This document shows, piece by piece, positions 42,795-51,936 of a stretch of DNA of 64,000 nt. Source of the DNA: Streptomyces sp. NBC_01241. Its GTDB lineage: Bacteria; Actinomycetota; Actinomycetes; Streptomycetales; Streptomycetaceae. The notes under the pieces are model-generated. The model was not told where the DNA came from. It ran no database searches and saw only the letters and a list, made by a program, of their open reading frames with translations. The position numbers and the translations under genes were made by a program. Within the stretch, counting starts at the first letter, position 1, and the number at the start of each line of letters is the position of its first letter. The stretch is taken from NCBI RefSeq assembly GCF_041435435.1, contig NZ_CP108494.1, forward strand, positions 3,568,501 through 3,632,500, given 5' to 3'.

Positions 42795-43607
42795 TCACTC
42801 GGAGAGCAGCGCGTTGAGTTCGGGGAAGGCGATGCCTTGGGCGAGGGAGTCGTAGTCGCCGGTGCCGAAGAGCTTCTGTGCGGCGCGGCGGGCGACGGCG
42901 TAGGCGGCTTGTGCCACGCCCGAGCCGAGACTGATGCGAGCCACGCCGAGGGCGCCGAGCTCGGCAACGGTCGGGGCGCCGGGACCGGCCATGACGTTCA
43001 GCGGTACGGAGATGTCCCTGGCCAGCGCCGCGATGGTGGCGGTGTCGGTGACGCCGGGGACGAAGACGCCGTCCGCGCCCGCATCGACGTACATGTGCGC
43101 CCGGGCCAGGGTTTCCTTCAGCCGCGTGTCCGGGTCGCCGAGCCCGAACAGGAAGGTGTCGATACGGGCGTTGAGGAACAGGTCCGCGCCTGCCCGGTCG
43201 GCGCTCTGCCGGGCCGCGGCCAGCCGCGCCGCGAGCTCTGCCGGAGGCCGGGTGCCGTCCTCGATGTTGACACCGACGGCGCCCGCCGCGAGCACCCCGG
43301 AGACCGTTTCGGCAACGCCGGCGGCGTCGTTCCCGTACCCGCCCTCGATGTCAGCGGTGACCGGAACCGCGACGGCGGCGACGATTCGGGCGATCAGGTC
43401 AAGTGCTCGGTCGCGGCTAAGGACGTCGCCGTCCGGAGAACCCAGCGACCAGGCGACGCCGGCACTGGTGGTGGCGATCGCCGGGGCGCCCGCGGCCTCG
43501 ATGACGCGGGCGCTCGCAACATCCCAGGCGTTGGCGAGCGGGAGGGGTACGGGCGGGATGTGCAGGGAGCGGAAGAGGCGGGCTTTGTCCGACTGTGTGG
43601 TGGTCAC
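42795..43607 (-). CDS. Isocitrate lyase/PEP mutase family protein
   Basis: The 270-residue TIM-barrel protein has the family landmarks LANAWDVASARVIEAAGAPAIATTSAG at the start, VTADIEGGYG with metal-binding Asp/Glu, GVNIEDGT, and FLNARIDTFLFG. The KKCGH catalytic loop of true isocitrate lyase is not present, and the protein resembles the broad 2-methylisocitrate-lyase/oxaloacetate-hydrolase-like group. The substrate is unknown. GTG 43607 gives the usual start (TTTQSDKARLF). The ATG at 43658 would add 17 atypical residues. Neither has a clear ribosome site. Confidence 0.85.
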   Translation of the reverse strand: MTTTQSDKARLFRSLHIPPVPLPLANAWDVASARVIEAAGAPAIATTSAGVAWSLGSPDGDVLSRDRALDLIARIVAAVAVPVTADIEGGYGNDAAGVAETVSGVLAAGAVGVNIEDGTRPPAELAARLAAARQSADRAGADLFLNARIDTFLFGLGDPDTRLKETLARAHMYVDAGADGVFVPGVTDTATIAALARDISVPLNVMAGPGAPTVAELGALGVARISLGSGVAQAAYAVARRAAQKLFGTGDYDSLAQGIAFPELNALLSE

Positions 43608-43706
43608 GGACGCAGTCAAACACCGACCGCCGCCCATCGTCTGGCAAGAATCCGACATGGACGTCGGCCTCGGATCAGTCGGGCAGAACGAGTGGTTCGA
43701 CCGTTC

Positions 43707-45338
43707 CTAGCCAGTGTGCATGAGTGAGTCTTGGACCCACTGATGTGTACTGGGCGCATCCCGAACGGTGTTGGATGCACTCGGTCCCCGCTTTCGCGTC
43801 CCGTTCGGCGGCACGTCTCCAGGGGCGTGGTCCGTTGCGGGTGGGCGGGTTCCGTCACGCCCCCGTGCACCTGGCCCGGCCTGGGCGGTCCGATGCCCCG
43901 CACGATCTCTCCGGTCGTGTGGGGGCGGTGCCGTCCGACGCCGGACCGGGTGTCCGAGGGCGCGTCGTCCGATCGCGATACCGGCGGCATCATGACGGGA
44001 CATCTTTCGCTTGGGGGTGACCAGTGGCTTCTGCCAGTGCTGGGCACCCCACATCGAGGTGTAGGCGGGGTCGACCGCGACAATGCTCAGGCCGTGTTCG
44101 GCGGCCATGGAGACCAGCCGGGCCTTGAGCTTCCCGGTCGGAATACCGGAGATCAGCTGCCGGAACCGTTTCCTGCGACCATGTTTCTCGCGGGTCTTCT
44201 CGGTCGTGAAGTCGAGGTCTTCGATGGCGATCGCGGTAACACCGGCCTGCTTGGCCCAGTGGAGCAGGCGGGTCAGTGCGTGGCGGATCTGTGCGTCGCG
44301 GTGAGCGGTGGTGCCGGACAAGTCGTAGGGGAAGCGGTGCGGGTCGCCGATCGGATTGCCATGCTGGTCGAGGTGGTAGGCGGCGAAATGATCAGCGTTG
44401 GTGTCCACGCCGATCACGCCCCGGGCGCGGGCGGTGGCCAGCGGGATGGTCTGGACGGCGGGGCGTTGCCAGGACGCGGTGAGGTACCAGCGGCGACGGT
44501 CGGTGTCGAGGTGGATGCGGTAGGCGACGGACCGGTTCGCGACAATGCGGTCGGCCCACTCCTGGCCCCGGTGCGTGAATGCCACGGTGGGGGTGAGGGT
44601 GTACCGGCCGTGCTTGGCGTTGGCCAGGTGTGCGAGCGGGGCGGGCAGTTTGATGCTGACCTCGCCGTCCGGGGTGACGCGGATCGTTTCGTTCCCGAAC
44701 CGCTTCCCCGACTCGCCGTCGGCAGCGATGAACCAGCGCTCCGCCTCCCAGCGTTCCCGCCACTGTTCCTCGGTCAGCCGGGCCTGGGTGAGGTGGTGGC
44801 GGGTGTTGAGAAGGCGTCTGCCGCCCCGCACGACCCGGACGCGTCCGGCCTGCCGGTCACGGACCGCGGCAGCATGCCGCGCTTCCAACGCCGCGAGACG
44901 GCGGGACTTGTGGAACCACTCGCCCTTGGAACGGTAGCCACCGGCTGCCCGCTTGGTGCCCCTCGCGCCGACCGGGAGGGACAGGCGGTGCCGCAGCGTC
45001 CCGATCCCGGCCTCCAGACTCCGGATGTGCGCGGCCTGGCAACGGCGCGCCAGCGCCCACTGATCATGCGTGGCCTTGGTGATCGCCCCCGCGATCCGCG
45101 ACGACGACTGTGCGGTCAGGTCCCGCTTGCGCGAAGCCCAGGTCTCCTTGCTGTGCTCCAGACCATCCGCACAACGGGCCCTGAGATCACGGGAAGCGAG
45201 CGCGCCCTGATGCTCACCGACCGCCCGCAGAACCTTCTCGTCCTGGGGCGTGAGGTGCTTGAGACGGTCCCGAACCGCCACCCCGCAAGGCCCGGGCACC
45301 ACGAACGGTGCCGCCAGCTCCCGCACACCACCCACCAC
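43707..45338 (-). CDS. tnpB: TnpB-like (IS200/IS605 OrfB) RNA-guided nuclease homologue, zinc-finger-less
   Basis: The ~543-residue protein has a RuvC-like catalytic core split as in TnpB/Cas12: Asp in GVIGVDTNADHFAAY (about residue 320), Glu in TAIAIEDLDF (about 382) and Asp in SRHDAAGIAIGRRAL (about 460). The CxxC...CxxC zinc ribbon expected between the last two is absent: the stretch SMWGAQHWQKPLVTP has no Cys. The C-terminal ~75 residues are Arg/Pro/Thr-rich. No TnpA gene is nearby. GTG 45338 has GGAGGGGG 5 bases upstream. It could be a non-autonomous transposon gene or a domesticated one. The guide RNA, if any, would overlap the gene's 3' end. Confidence 0.8.
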   Translation of the reverse strand: MVGGVRELAAPFVVPGPCGVAVRDRLKHLTPQDEKVLRAVGEHQGALASRDLRARCADGLEHSKETWASRKRDLTAQSSSRIAGAITKATHDQWALARRCQAAHIRSLEAGIGTLRHRLSLPVGARGTKRAAGGYRSKGEWFHKSRRLAALEARHAAAVRDRQAGRVRVVRGGRRLLNTRHHLTQARLTEEQWRERWEAERWFIAADGESGKRFGNETIRVTPDGEVSIKLPAPLAHLANAKHGRYTLTPTVAFTHRGQEWADRIVANRSVAYRIHLDTDRRRWYLTASWQRPAVQTIPLATARARGVIGVDTNADHFAAYHLDQHGNPIGDPHRFPYDLSGTTAHRDAQIRHALTRLLHWAKQAGVTAIAIEDLDFTTEKTREKHGRRKRFRQLISGIPTGKLKARLVSMAAEHGLSIVAVDPAYTSMWGAQHWQKPLVTPKRKMSRHDAAGIAIGRRALGHPVRRRTAPPPHDRRDRAGHRTAQAGPGARGRDGTRPPATDHAPGDVPPNGTRKRGPSASNTVRDAPSTHQWVQDSLMHTG

Positions 45339-45516
45339 AACACCCCCTCCCACGAGACCGGACACCCGCTACCCAGCCCAACGAGCACCAGCCGCCAAGG
45401 TCACCCATTCGGCCCCAGAACCCCCGTTCCCACCCCCGCGAACCCGCCGACAGGACCCACTCCTGCTCACTAAAACTCACTTCAGCTCAGCAAACCGACA
45501 GCAGCTCACAACCGTT

Positions 45517-45807
45517 CACAGACAGCAGTTGCAGAGGCTCTTGGGTGCCGGCCGCATGCGAACTGTGGAACTTCAGGTCATGACAACCGACCGGGAAGAG
45601 CACCCCAGCCTGGATGCCTCGTTCACGCTCCTCACGCCCAAGGGCCGCCAGGAGGCGGCGTACACGGAGACATACGGTCATGCGCGGCTGATCACTGACC
45701 CAGAGGAAGTCCGGGTCTTCAGCGAACGCTATGGGATCATCCGAGCGCAGGCTCTCACCCCGAGGGAGTCCCTGACGCTGATCGAGAAGATGCTGGGAGA
45801 GCTATGA
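45517..45807 (+). pseudogene. 3' fragment of an XRE/DUF5753 regulator
   Basis: From about 45517 the frame matches the end of DUF5753 proteins: RQQLQRLLGAGRMRTVELQVM, then a TDREEHPSLDASFTLL stretch and the final ALTPRESLTLIEKML helix, ~96 residues. The HTH and two thirds of the DUF5753 domain are missing. To the left lie non-homologous sequence and the divergent tnpB-like gene. The stop overlaps the ATG of a DUF397 gene (ATGA), the usual arrangement. I infer truncation by insertion of the tnpB element. The exact junction is between about 45340 and 45520. Confidence 0.7.
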
Positions 45808-46049
45808 ACACCGAGCAACTGCACTGGTTCAAGAGCAGCCACAGCGACGGCGAAGGCGGCAACTGCATCGAGGTCGCCTACGACTGGCGCAAGTCCAGTC
45901 ACAGCTGCGGAGAGGGCGGCGCCTGCGTCGAGGTCGCGACCTGCCCCACCACCGTCCACATCCGCGACTCCAAGGTCACCCAGGGCCCCCACCTCGACGT
46001 CGCCCCCGCCACCTGGTCGGCGTTCGTCGCGTACGCGCAGCTGGGGTAG
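45804..46049 (+). CDS. DUF397 protein with a duplicated core motif
   Basis: The 81-residue protein has two copies of the DUF397 opening motif: HWFKSSHSDGEGGNCIEVA and then DWRKSSHSCGEGGACVEVA. The normal TVHIRDSK and W..FV..AQ parts follow. Most family members have one. It overlaps the end of the truncated regulator by 4 bases, so it has lost its full partner. Whether it is still expressed is uncertain. Confidence 0.88.
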   Translation: MNTEQLHWFKSSHSDGEGGNCIEVAYDWRKSSHSCGEGGACVEVATCPTTVHIRDSKVTQGPHLDVAPATWSAFVAYAQLG

Positions 46050-46233
46050 CCGCCCTGGGGAAGGCCAGGGAGACGATGTGGCCGTCGAAACCGAACGAAC
46101 CGGCGATCCCGGCGGCCCAATTCCCCCGACGGTGCAAGCCCATGCACGATCGTGATCCCCGCGTGATCCCCACCCCGTAACCTCCCGTCGGCCAGGGGAT
46201 TTGCGGGGTACGCAATCAAGGCGGGGGCAGGAC

Positions 46234-47415
46234 ATGACATACCGGCGCGCAGCGATACCGGCACTGGCCGGAGGACTGCTGCTCACGGCACTTCTGTGGT
46301 GGGCGGGGGCGAGCGTGAACGCGCTGCACCTGTCGGGCACCGCCGACGCGATCGGCGGGCGGGCGGCCGCCGATCTCGAATACTGGCTCAGTCCCTGGTC
46401 GTACGATCCCCCGGACTCGGTCCGGCTCGGCGCCGAGGTGTCCGGCGGGATCGGGGACACGGCCGTGACCGACGGCAGCCGCTACCTCTCGCTGTACGCG
46501 ACCGGGATGCAGATCAGGTTCGTCGCGGTCTTCGCCTTCTTCATACCCGGGGCGCTGCTCCTGGTACGCAGGCTGCCGCCGGTACGCGGCCGGCTCGTGG
46601 CCGCACTGCTCGCGGTGTGGGCCTGGGGCCTGGTGGCCGGGACGCTGGCGGTGACCGTCTCCGCGCCGTGGCTGATCGCCGCGCGGGGGCGCGGCAGTTA
46701 CCGCTTCCTGCCCCAGTTGGCGGGGGTGATCTCCTCCGGGCGGCAGATCCTGACGTTGATCGCGCTCGTCGCGGCGGCGGCCACCGTGCTCGTGGCGTGG
46801 GTCACCGCCAAGGGTGCCGGTGTGCTGCCACGGCAGAACGTTCCGGCACGCGCCGCCCGCCTGGCCGCCACCTCCGGGACCTTCGTCGTCGCGCTGTCCT
46901 TGGTGGTCCTCTCGTACCAGCCGGTCGCCGCGACCCTCCAGAGCGTCCCCGTGTCCGGGCGGCTGCTCTCCGAACCGGGCGATCTCCTGCGCCAGTGGCT
47001 GCTGCTCGGGGCCTGGGCGGGCCCGGCGGGTGCGCCGGTCGGCCACTGGCTCCTGTACCGCGCCCCCGACGTACTGCTGCTCGCCGTGGTGTGGTGGTCG
47101 CTGCGGTGGCTGCCCGCGCTGCTGACCCGGGCCACTGTTCCGGCGATGGCGGTCGGCACGGTCTGTGCGACCGTTATCGGGCTGCTGGCGAGCCAGTTGC
47201 TGCAGATCGTGACGACTGCGTCGGACTCGGGCATGCGCTGGGGGCTCGTACACCTGTCAGCCGGCCTCGGTGGCGGCGTCCCGGCCGCCCTGACCTGCGG
47301 TCTGGTGGCGGGCGTCGCGGCTGTCGTGACACTGCGGTTGACCGCAGGCCGCACGGAATCCACCGACGCCACGGCCCCCGGCCCGCCTGCCGCAATGCCG
47401 GACCCGCACGGGTGA
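46234..47415 (+). CDS. Polytopic membrane protein of unknown function
   Basis: The 393-residue protein has about eight hydrophobic helices: residues 6-24; then 95-115, 122-145, 165-190, 210-232, 270-290, 300-325 and 345-370. An extracytoplasmic loop follows the first helix (HLSGTADAIGGRAAADLEYWLSPW). No transporter or enzyme motif is recognised. ATG 46234 follows GGGGGCAGG at a good distance. It ends 21 bases before the HAD gene, so co-transcription is likely. Confidence 0.8.
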   Translation: MTYRRAAIPALAGGLLLTALLWWAGASVNALHLSGTADAIGGRAAADLEYWLSPWSYDPPDSVRLGAEVSGGIGDTAVTDGSRYLSLYATGMQIRFVAVFAFFIPGALLLVRRLPPVRGRLVAALLAVWAWGLVAGTLAVTVSAPWLIAARGRGSYRFLPQLAGVISSGRQILTLIALVAAAATVLVAWVTAKGAGVLPRQNVPARAARLAATSGTFVVALSLVVLSYQPVAATLQSVPVSGRLLSEPGDLLRQWLLLGAWAGPAGAPVGHWLLYRAPDVLLLAVVWWSLRWLPALLTRATVPAMAVGTVCATVIGLLASQLLQIVTTASDSGMRWGLVHLSAGLGGGVPAALTCGLVAGVAAVVTLRLTAGRTESTDATAPGPPAAMPDPHG

Positions 47416-47436
47416 GGGTGTCCCTATCCTGTCCGG

Positions 47437-48087
47437 ATGACCACTTTCCCAGAACTCGTCATATTCGACTGCGACGGCGTACTCGTCGACAGTGAACGAA
47501 TCGCCGTGCGCATCCAGGTCGAAGTGGGTGCCGAGCTGGGGTGGCCGCTCACGGCGGACGAGGTGATCGAGAAGTTCGTGGGCCGGTCGGCCGCGTCCGT
47601 CGGCGAGCTGATCGCCGCCCGTCTGGGGGCGGGCCCGGCCGCCGCCTGGCAGCAACGCTTCGAGGACCTCAACCGCGACGCCGTGGACACCGAACTCGTC
47701 GCGGTCGACGGCATCCACGAGGCGCTGGCCGCCCTCACGTTGCCCACCTGCGTGGCGTCGAGCGGCAGCCACGAGAAGATGCGCCACACCCTCGGCCACA
47801 CGGGTCTCCGCGCACACTTCGAGGGCCGGATCTTCAGCGCGACCGAGGTCGCACACGGCAAGCCCGCCCCCGACCTCTTCCTCCACGCGGCCCGGCAGAT
47901 GGGGGTGGATCCTGCGGCCTGCGTCGTCGTCGAGGACAGCAAGTACGGGGTCCAGGCGGCACGTTCGGCCGGTATGCGAGCGCTCGGCTACGCGGGCGGG
48001 CTGACCCCGGCACACTGGCTGGAAGGTCCGGACACCGTGGTCTTCGACGACATGCGCAAACTGCCGACACTCCTGACGGAGATCTGA
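47437..48087 (+). CDS. HAD-superfamily phosphatase (phosphoglycolate phosphatase/beta-phosphoglucomutase-like)
   Basis: The 216-residue protein has the HAD motifs in order: I, FDCDGVLVDSE (nucleophile and acid Asp near residue 10); a helical cap (~18-85); II, CVASSGS near 105; III, HGKPAPDLFL near 145; IV, VVVEDSKYGVQAARSAGM near 168. This is subfamily IA with an alpha cap. Substrates of this group are small sugar phosphates or phosphoglycolate. A canonical terminator follows. Confidence 0.92.
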   Translation: MTTFPELVIFDCDGVLVDSERIAVRIQVEVGAELGWPLTADEVIEKFVGRSAASVGELIAARLGAGPAAAWQQRFEDLNRDAVDTELVAVDGIHEALAALTLPTCVASSGSHEKMRHTLGHTGLRAHFEGRIFSATEVAHGKPAPDLFLHAARQMGVDPAACVVVEDSKYGVQAARSAGMRALGYAGGLTPAHWLEGPDTVVFDDMRKLPTLLTEI

Positions 48088-48146
48088 CTGCTGATCACCC
48101 CGGTTTCCTCGCACGTAGGGAACGTCGGGGCGAGCTCCACTCTGTT

Positions 48147-48186
48147 GGCCGGGCCCCTCACTCCCAGTGAGGGGCCCGGCCTTTTT
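48147..48186 (+). terminator. Canonical intrinsic terminator after the HAD gene
   Basis: A 16-bp perfect stem (48147-48162 with 48166-48181), 3-base loop and T5 run (48182-48186). It lies just before the convergent gene's 3' end, so it may serve both directions. Confidence 0.9.
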
Positions 48187-48202
48187 GATCACACTGCCGA
48201 TG

Positions 48203-51200
48203 TCAGCGGGCGACCGCCTTCGTCGCCTTGCTGGTGGCGGAACCGCTGGCGTGGCCGGTGCGGCGGGCGGTCACCTTCACGGTGATCTTCTTGCCGCGCT
48301 GCGCGGACTTGAGCGTCAGCGACGACTTGGTCGCACCCTTGATCACCTTGCCGTTCTCGTACCACTGGTAGGCGTACGAGGTCGGGGCGGGCGTCCAGGT
48401 GCCGTGGGCGGCCTTGAGCGTGCGGCCCACCTTCGCCGTGCCGGAGATCGTGGGCTGCTTGGTGGCCTTGGGCGCGCTGCCCGTGGCGATCTTGACCGAG
48501 GCGGTCGTCGCGGAGCCGTTGGCGTGGCCGGTTCGGCGGGCCGTGACGGTGACCGTGACCTTCTTGCCGAGCAGTGCCGCCGGGACGGTGTACGTGGACG
48601 CGGTCGCGCCCTTGATCGCCTTGCCGTCGGCCTTCCACTGGTAGGCGTACGAGGTGGCGGACGGAGTCCAACTGCCGGACGCGGCCGTCAGCTTGGCGCC
48701 CACCTTCGCCGTGCCGGTGATCTTCGGGGCGGTCGTCGCCCTGGGCGCCGCGCCCTGGGCGGCCGTGACCGCCGTCGAGGTGGCCCGGACGTCCGGGGTG
48801 CCGGTGCGGCGGGCCGTGACGGTGACGGTGAGCTTCTTGCCGAGCAGTGCCGCCGGGACGGTGTACGTGGACGCGGTCGCGCCGCTCACCGGCTTGCCGT
48901 CGGCGTTCCACTGGTACGCGTACGAGGCCGGGGCGGGCGTCCAGGTGCCGGTGGTCGCGGTGAGGCGGTCGCCGACGCGGGCCGTGCCGCCGATCGTCGG
49001 CAGTGCGCTGTTCCTGAGCGAGGCCGCTGTGACCTCGAAGGAGCCGAGCCCGTACTCCCAGTTGTTGTGGGTGATGACGCCGAGGTACCAGGTGCCGACG
49101 GGGGCCCCGGTCAGGTCGAGGACGGCCGTCAGGGTCTTCCGGTCCGCCGAGACCTCGACGGTGGTCGATTCGATCACCTTGCCGGAGAGCTGGATCTGTA
49201 CCTTGTCGTCCTTGTGCAGGGACGTGCCGGTCACCCGGACCGTGACCTTGCCGCCGGCGGCGCCGGTTGCCGGGGAGACCGACCCGACGCTCACCTTCTC
49301 CGGGCCGCAGATGTTGGACGAGCAGACCGCCTCGGCCTTGTACGAGGTCCTGGATGCCGTCTCCGGCAGCGAGAGGACGAGGATGCTCGGTGTGGTCTCC
49401 TTGGTGTACGGCTCGCTCACGCCGCATTCGTAGCCGGTGGGGATGAAGCGCATGCAGCCGTTGTCGAGGCTCGAGTCGTACAGCGCGGGTACCGCCGTCT
49501 CGGTGGCGCCCGTCGTGTCGCTGATCTTCATGTCGAAGCGGTCGCGGTACGCGGTGGGCAGCGCGGCGCAGACCGCGGTGTGCTGCTCGTCGAGGGTGCC
49601 GGTGACCGGTCCGTATCCGTAGGCGACGCTGGGGACCTTCTCGCACTCGGCGGCCGGTCCCTGCGCGCCGGCGATGCGCAGGGCGTCGAAGCGGTAGGAG
49701 TCGGCGGCCTTCAGCTCCGACCGGACGGTGACCAGGACCTGGTAGTGGGTGGAGCCGGTGACGGCGCACGCCTGGTTCTTGTTGCACAGGGCGGTGCCGT
49801 CGGCGTCGTACACCACCACGTTCGCGGTGCCGAGCGCATCACGGACGTTGATGTGCAGGCTGTCCTTGGCGTCGGCGGTGGTCACCTGGCGGCAGCGCAG
49901 CTCGCCGGGGGCGCCCATCGCGCCGCCGGTGGACGGACCGCCGACCTTCGTCGCCGGATTCGGGGTACAGCTCTTCGCGGTCGCGGTGACGTCACGGCGG
50001 GTCAGGGTGTAGTCGGCGGCGGTGTCACGGCCGGTGACGAGCACGGTGTGGGCTACGCCGGGCGCCAGTTCGCAGGTCGTCCAGGTGGAGAGGGACGAGT
50101 AGATCGAGCAGACCTGCTTGCCGTGGGGGTCCAGGACGGTGAAGGCGGCGGCGGCCGTGGTGCCGGGGGCCGCCTGGAGCTGGAGGTTCTCCTGGGCGCT
50201 GTGGTCGTCGGCCGGAATGCTCAGGCAGTGCGAGAAGACACCGTCACCGGTGGAGAGCCGGGCCGTCGGACTCGTCGTGGTGAAGTTCCCCGCCGGAATG
50301 GCGGGACAGTTGCTCGCCGCGTCGGTGCGGTGCAGGGCGAGGGCGTACGAGCCGGTCGGCTCCGACGAGTCGTCGGTGGAGACCAGGGCGCGGAACGGGG
50401 CCTTGCCGGTGAGTGCGCACGTACCTGCCGAGAGGTCGCTCCGGTCGCATCGCTGAACGCCGTCGGCGTCGACGACGGTCACCTCGGGGCGCGGCTCGGT
50501 CCCGTTGAGGGACTTCAGCACGGCCAGGCGGGCGTCCGCGGGGAGCGGCAGGGCCAGACAGTCGATCTCACCGGCCGAGGTGAACGTGGAGCGGTACAGG
50601 CCGAGTTCGACGGGCTCGCAGCCGGTGGTGGCGGAGCCGTCGAAGATGAGGGTCGGGTCGTCGGTGAAGACGGTGTAGTCACCGGCGGCGGGAAGGCTGC
50701 AGCCGTTCCAGGTGGTGCAGACGGTCTTGCCGTCCCGGTCGTACACGGCGAGCACCGAACGGGCGCCGTCGTGAACGGAGTACACGTTGTAGCGTCCGGC
50801 GGCCGGGGCGGTGAACGTCTTGCAGCCGCTGGCCGGGTCCGCGGTCGTGGGTGCGGAGTTGTACGCGCTCAGGGGGACGTGGGTGCAGCCGGCCGGGTCG
50901 GAGATGCGGCGGACGGTGAGGGTGTACTCGGCCGGGAAGCCCCGCTCTGCGTAGCTGACCTGGGAGAGGACCCGGTACGGGCCGTCGCCGGACAGTACGC
51001 AGCCCTCACTGTCGTCCTCGTTGAAGGGGTGGCAGATCCGGGCACCGGTCTCGTCGGTGATCCACGACATGCTCTGGCCGTACACGGTCGTCGTGATCTT
51101 ATTGGTGATCCGCTCACCGGGCCTGCCCGTGAACGGCTGGCACTGGATCGCGTTCGCCCCGGTCGCCGAGCCGACGACGGGTGCGGTGTCCCAGGCGGTG

Positions 51201-51700
51201 CTGATCTCCGGGGCGCAGCCCTTGGTGGTGCCGAGGGGAACGACGGCGACGGTGAGCCTGCTCGGCTCGGCCCAGGTGTTCACCAGTTGGAGCGTGAAGG
51301 CGCCCGCACGGGGCAACTCGCACCAGCCGGCGCCCCATTCGGGGTCGTAGCAGTCGATCTCCGTCTCGCCGTCGAAGACATGGGCGTACGTGTTCGCCGC
51401 GCTGTCGATGAGCACGACCTTGTGCAGGCCGGGCGCCTCGGCCGTGATGGTGAGGCAGGCCGTCCCGTCCGAGGGAACGGTCACGACGCCTTCGGCCGGG
51501 ACGTCTTCGCCGAAGGCGGAGAGAGGCAGCGCGGCACAGTTCTCGTCGGCCGGGGCGGCAGCCGCGGGTGCGGGGGCCGCCTCGGCGGCGTACGCCCGGC
51601 CGGCGCCCGCGGGAATCAGTAGGGAGAGCAGGACGGACAAGGTGAGCAGCAGAGCGGTGTGTGCCGCGAATCTCGCGGCCGTACCTGGGCGGTTGGGCAT
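48203..51700 (-). CDS. Large secreted protein with Cys-containing repeats and three Ig-like C-terminal domains
   Basis: The 1165-residue protein has a Sec signal peptide (~1-37, ending AYAAEAAP). Residues ~45-790 hold about seven related 90-100-residue modules, each with paired Cys and patterns such as C..VPLSAY, YTLTVRRI and GDYTVF. A sheet domain with IPT/TIG character follows (VGSVSPATGAAGGKVTVRVTGTSL). Three ~85-residue C-terminal repeats carry SYAYQW, GATASTYTVPAALLGKK and TVTARRTG. ATG 51700 has GGGGGGAACGGA upstream. It is probably an extracellular or cell-surface protein, with no enzyme motif seen. A divergent promoter region lies beyond 51700, and 51701-51936 holds no gene. Confidence 0.85.
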   Translation of the reverse strand: MPNRPGTAARFAAHTALLLTLSVLLSLLIPAGAGRAYAAEAAPAPAAAAPADENCAALPLSAFGEDVPAEGVVTVPSDGTACLTITAEAPGLHKVVLIDSAANTYAHVFDGETEIDCYDPEWGAGWCELPRAGAFTLQLVNTWAEPSRLTVAVVPLGTTKGCAPEISTAWDTAPVVGSATGANAIQCQPFTGRPGERITNKITTTVYGQSMSWITDETGARICHPFNEDDSEGCVLSGDGPYRVLSQVSYAERGFPAEYTLTVRRISDPAGCTHVPLSAYNSAPTTADPASGCKTFTAPAAGRYNVYSVHDGARSVLAVYDRDGKTVCTTWNGCSLPAAGDYTVFTDDPTLIFDGSATTGCEPVELGLYRSTFTSAGEIDCLALPLPADARLAVLKSLNGTEPRPEVTVVDADGVQRCDRSDLSAGTCALTGKAPFRALVSTDDSSEPTGSYALALHRTDAASNCPAIPAGNFTTTSPTARLSTGDGVFSHCLSIPADDHSAQENLQLQAAPGTTAAAAFTVLDPHGKQVCSIYSSLSTWTTCELAPGVAHTVLVTGRDTAADYTLTRRDVTATAKSCTPNPATKVGGPSTGGAMGAPGELRCRQVTTADAKDSLHINVRDALGTANVVVYDADGTALCNKNQACAVTGSTHYQVLVTVRSELKAADSYRFDALRIAGAQGPAAECEKVPSVAYGYGPVTGTLDEQHTAVCAALPTAYRDRFDMKISDTTGATETAVPALYDSSLDNGCMRFIPTGYECGVSEPYTKETTPSILVLSLPETASRTSYKAEAVCSSNICGPEKVSVGSVSPATGAAGGKVTVRVTGTSLHKDDKVQIQLSGKVIESTTVEVSADRKTLTAVLDLTGAPVGTWYLGVITHNNWEYGLGSFEVTAASLRNSALPTIGGTARVGDRLTATTGTWTPAPASYAYQWNADGKPVSGATASTYTVPAALLGKKLTVTVTARRTGTPDVRATSTAVTAAQGAAPRATTAPKITGTAKVGAKLTAASGSWTPSATSYAYQWKADGKAIKGATASTYTVPAALLGKKVTVTVTARRTGHANGSATTASVKIATGSAPKATKQPTISGTAKVGRTLKAAHGTWTPAPTSYAYQWYENGKVIKGATKSSLTLKSAQRGKKITVKVTARRTGHASGSATSKATKAVAR
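48210..48995 (-). repeat. Three tandem Ig-like repeats encoded in DNA
   Basis: Three ~255-bp units encode the domains with SYAYQW and TVTARRTG. Stretches around 48540-48660 and 48810-48925 are identical over tens of bases (for example the TYTVPAALLGKK coding segment), pointing to recent duplication or gene conversion. Confidence 0.8.
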
Positions 51701-51936
51701 TCCGTTCCCCCCGGACCGGTGAAGTGAGCACGTTCCGCCGGGACTTCGCGAACGACGAGCGAACGCGGTGCGGCCCGGAACGCACGCAACATGTGTGCGA
51801 TTTGTAAAGACCGCATATGATAATCGCACACACGCGCCGTCCTGCGAACCCGTATTGCGGCCGGATGCCGGATGCCCGGAGAAGCGCCCCGCTACGGGGC
51901 GGGCGGCAGAGCCCGCGCCCCTTTGTCGGCGGGCCG

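Noticed and set aside
41102..45365. Interpretation of 41-46 kb as one genomic island
   Set aside because: No integrase, no flanking tRNA and no common boundary repeats enclose the whole stretch. Separate small events explain it better.
48167..51622. 1151-residue plus-strand frame opposite the secreted repeat protein
   Set aside because: Mirror of the repeats in the minus-strand gene. No signal peptide or domain.
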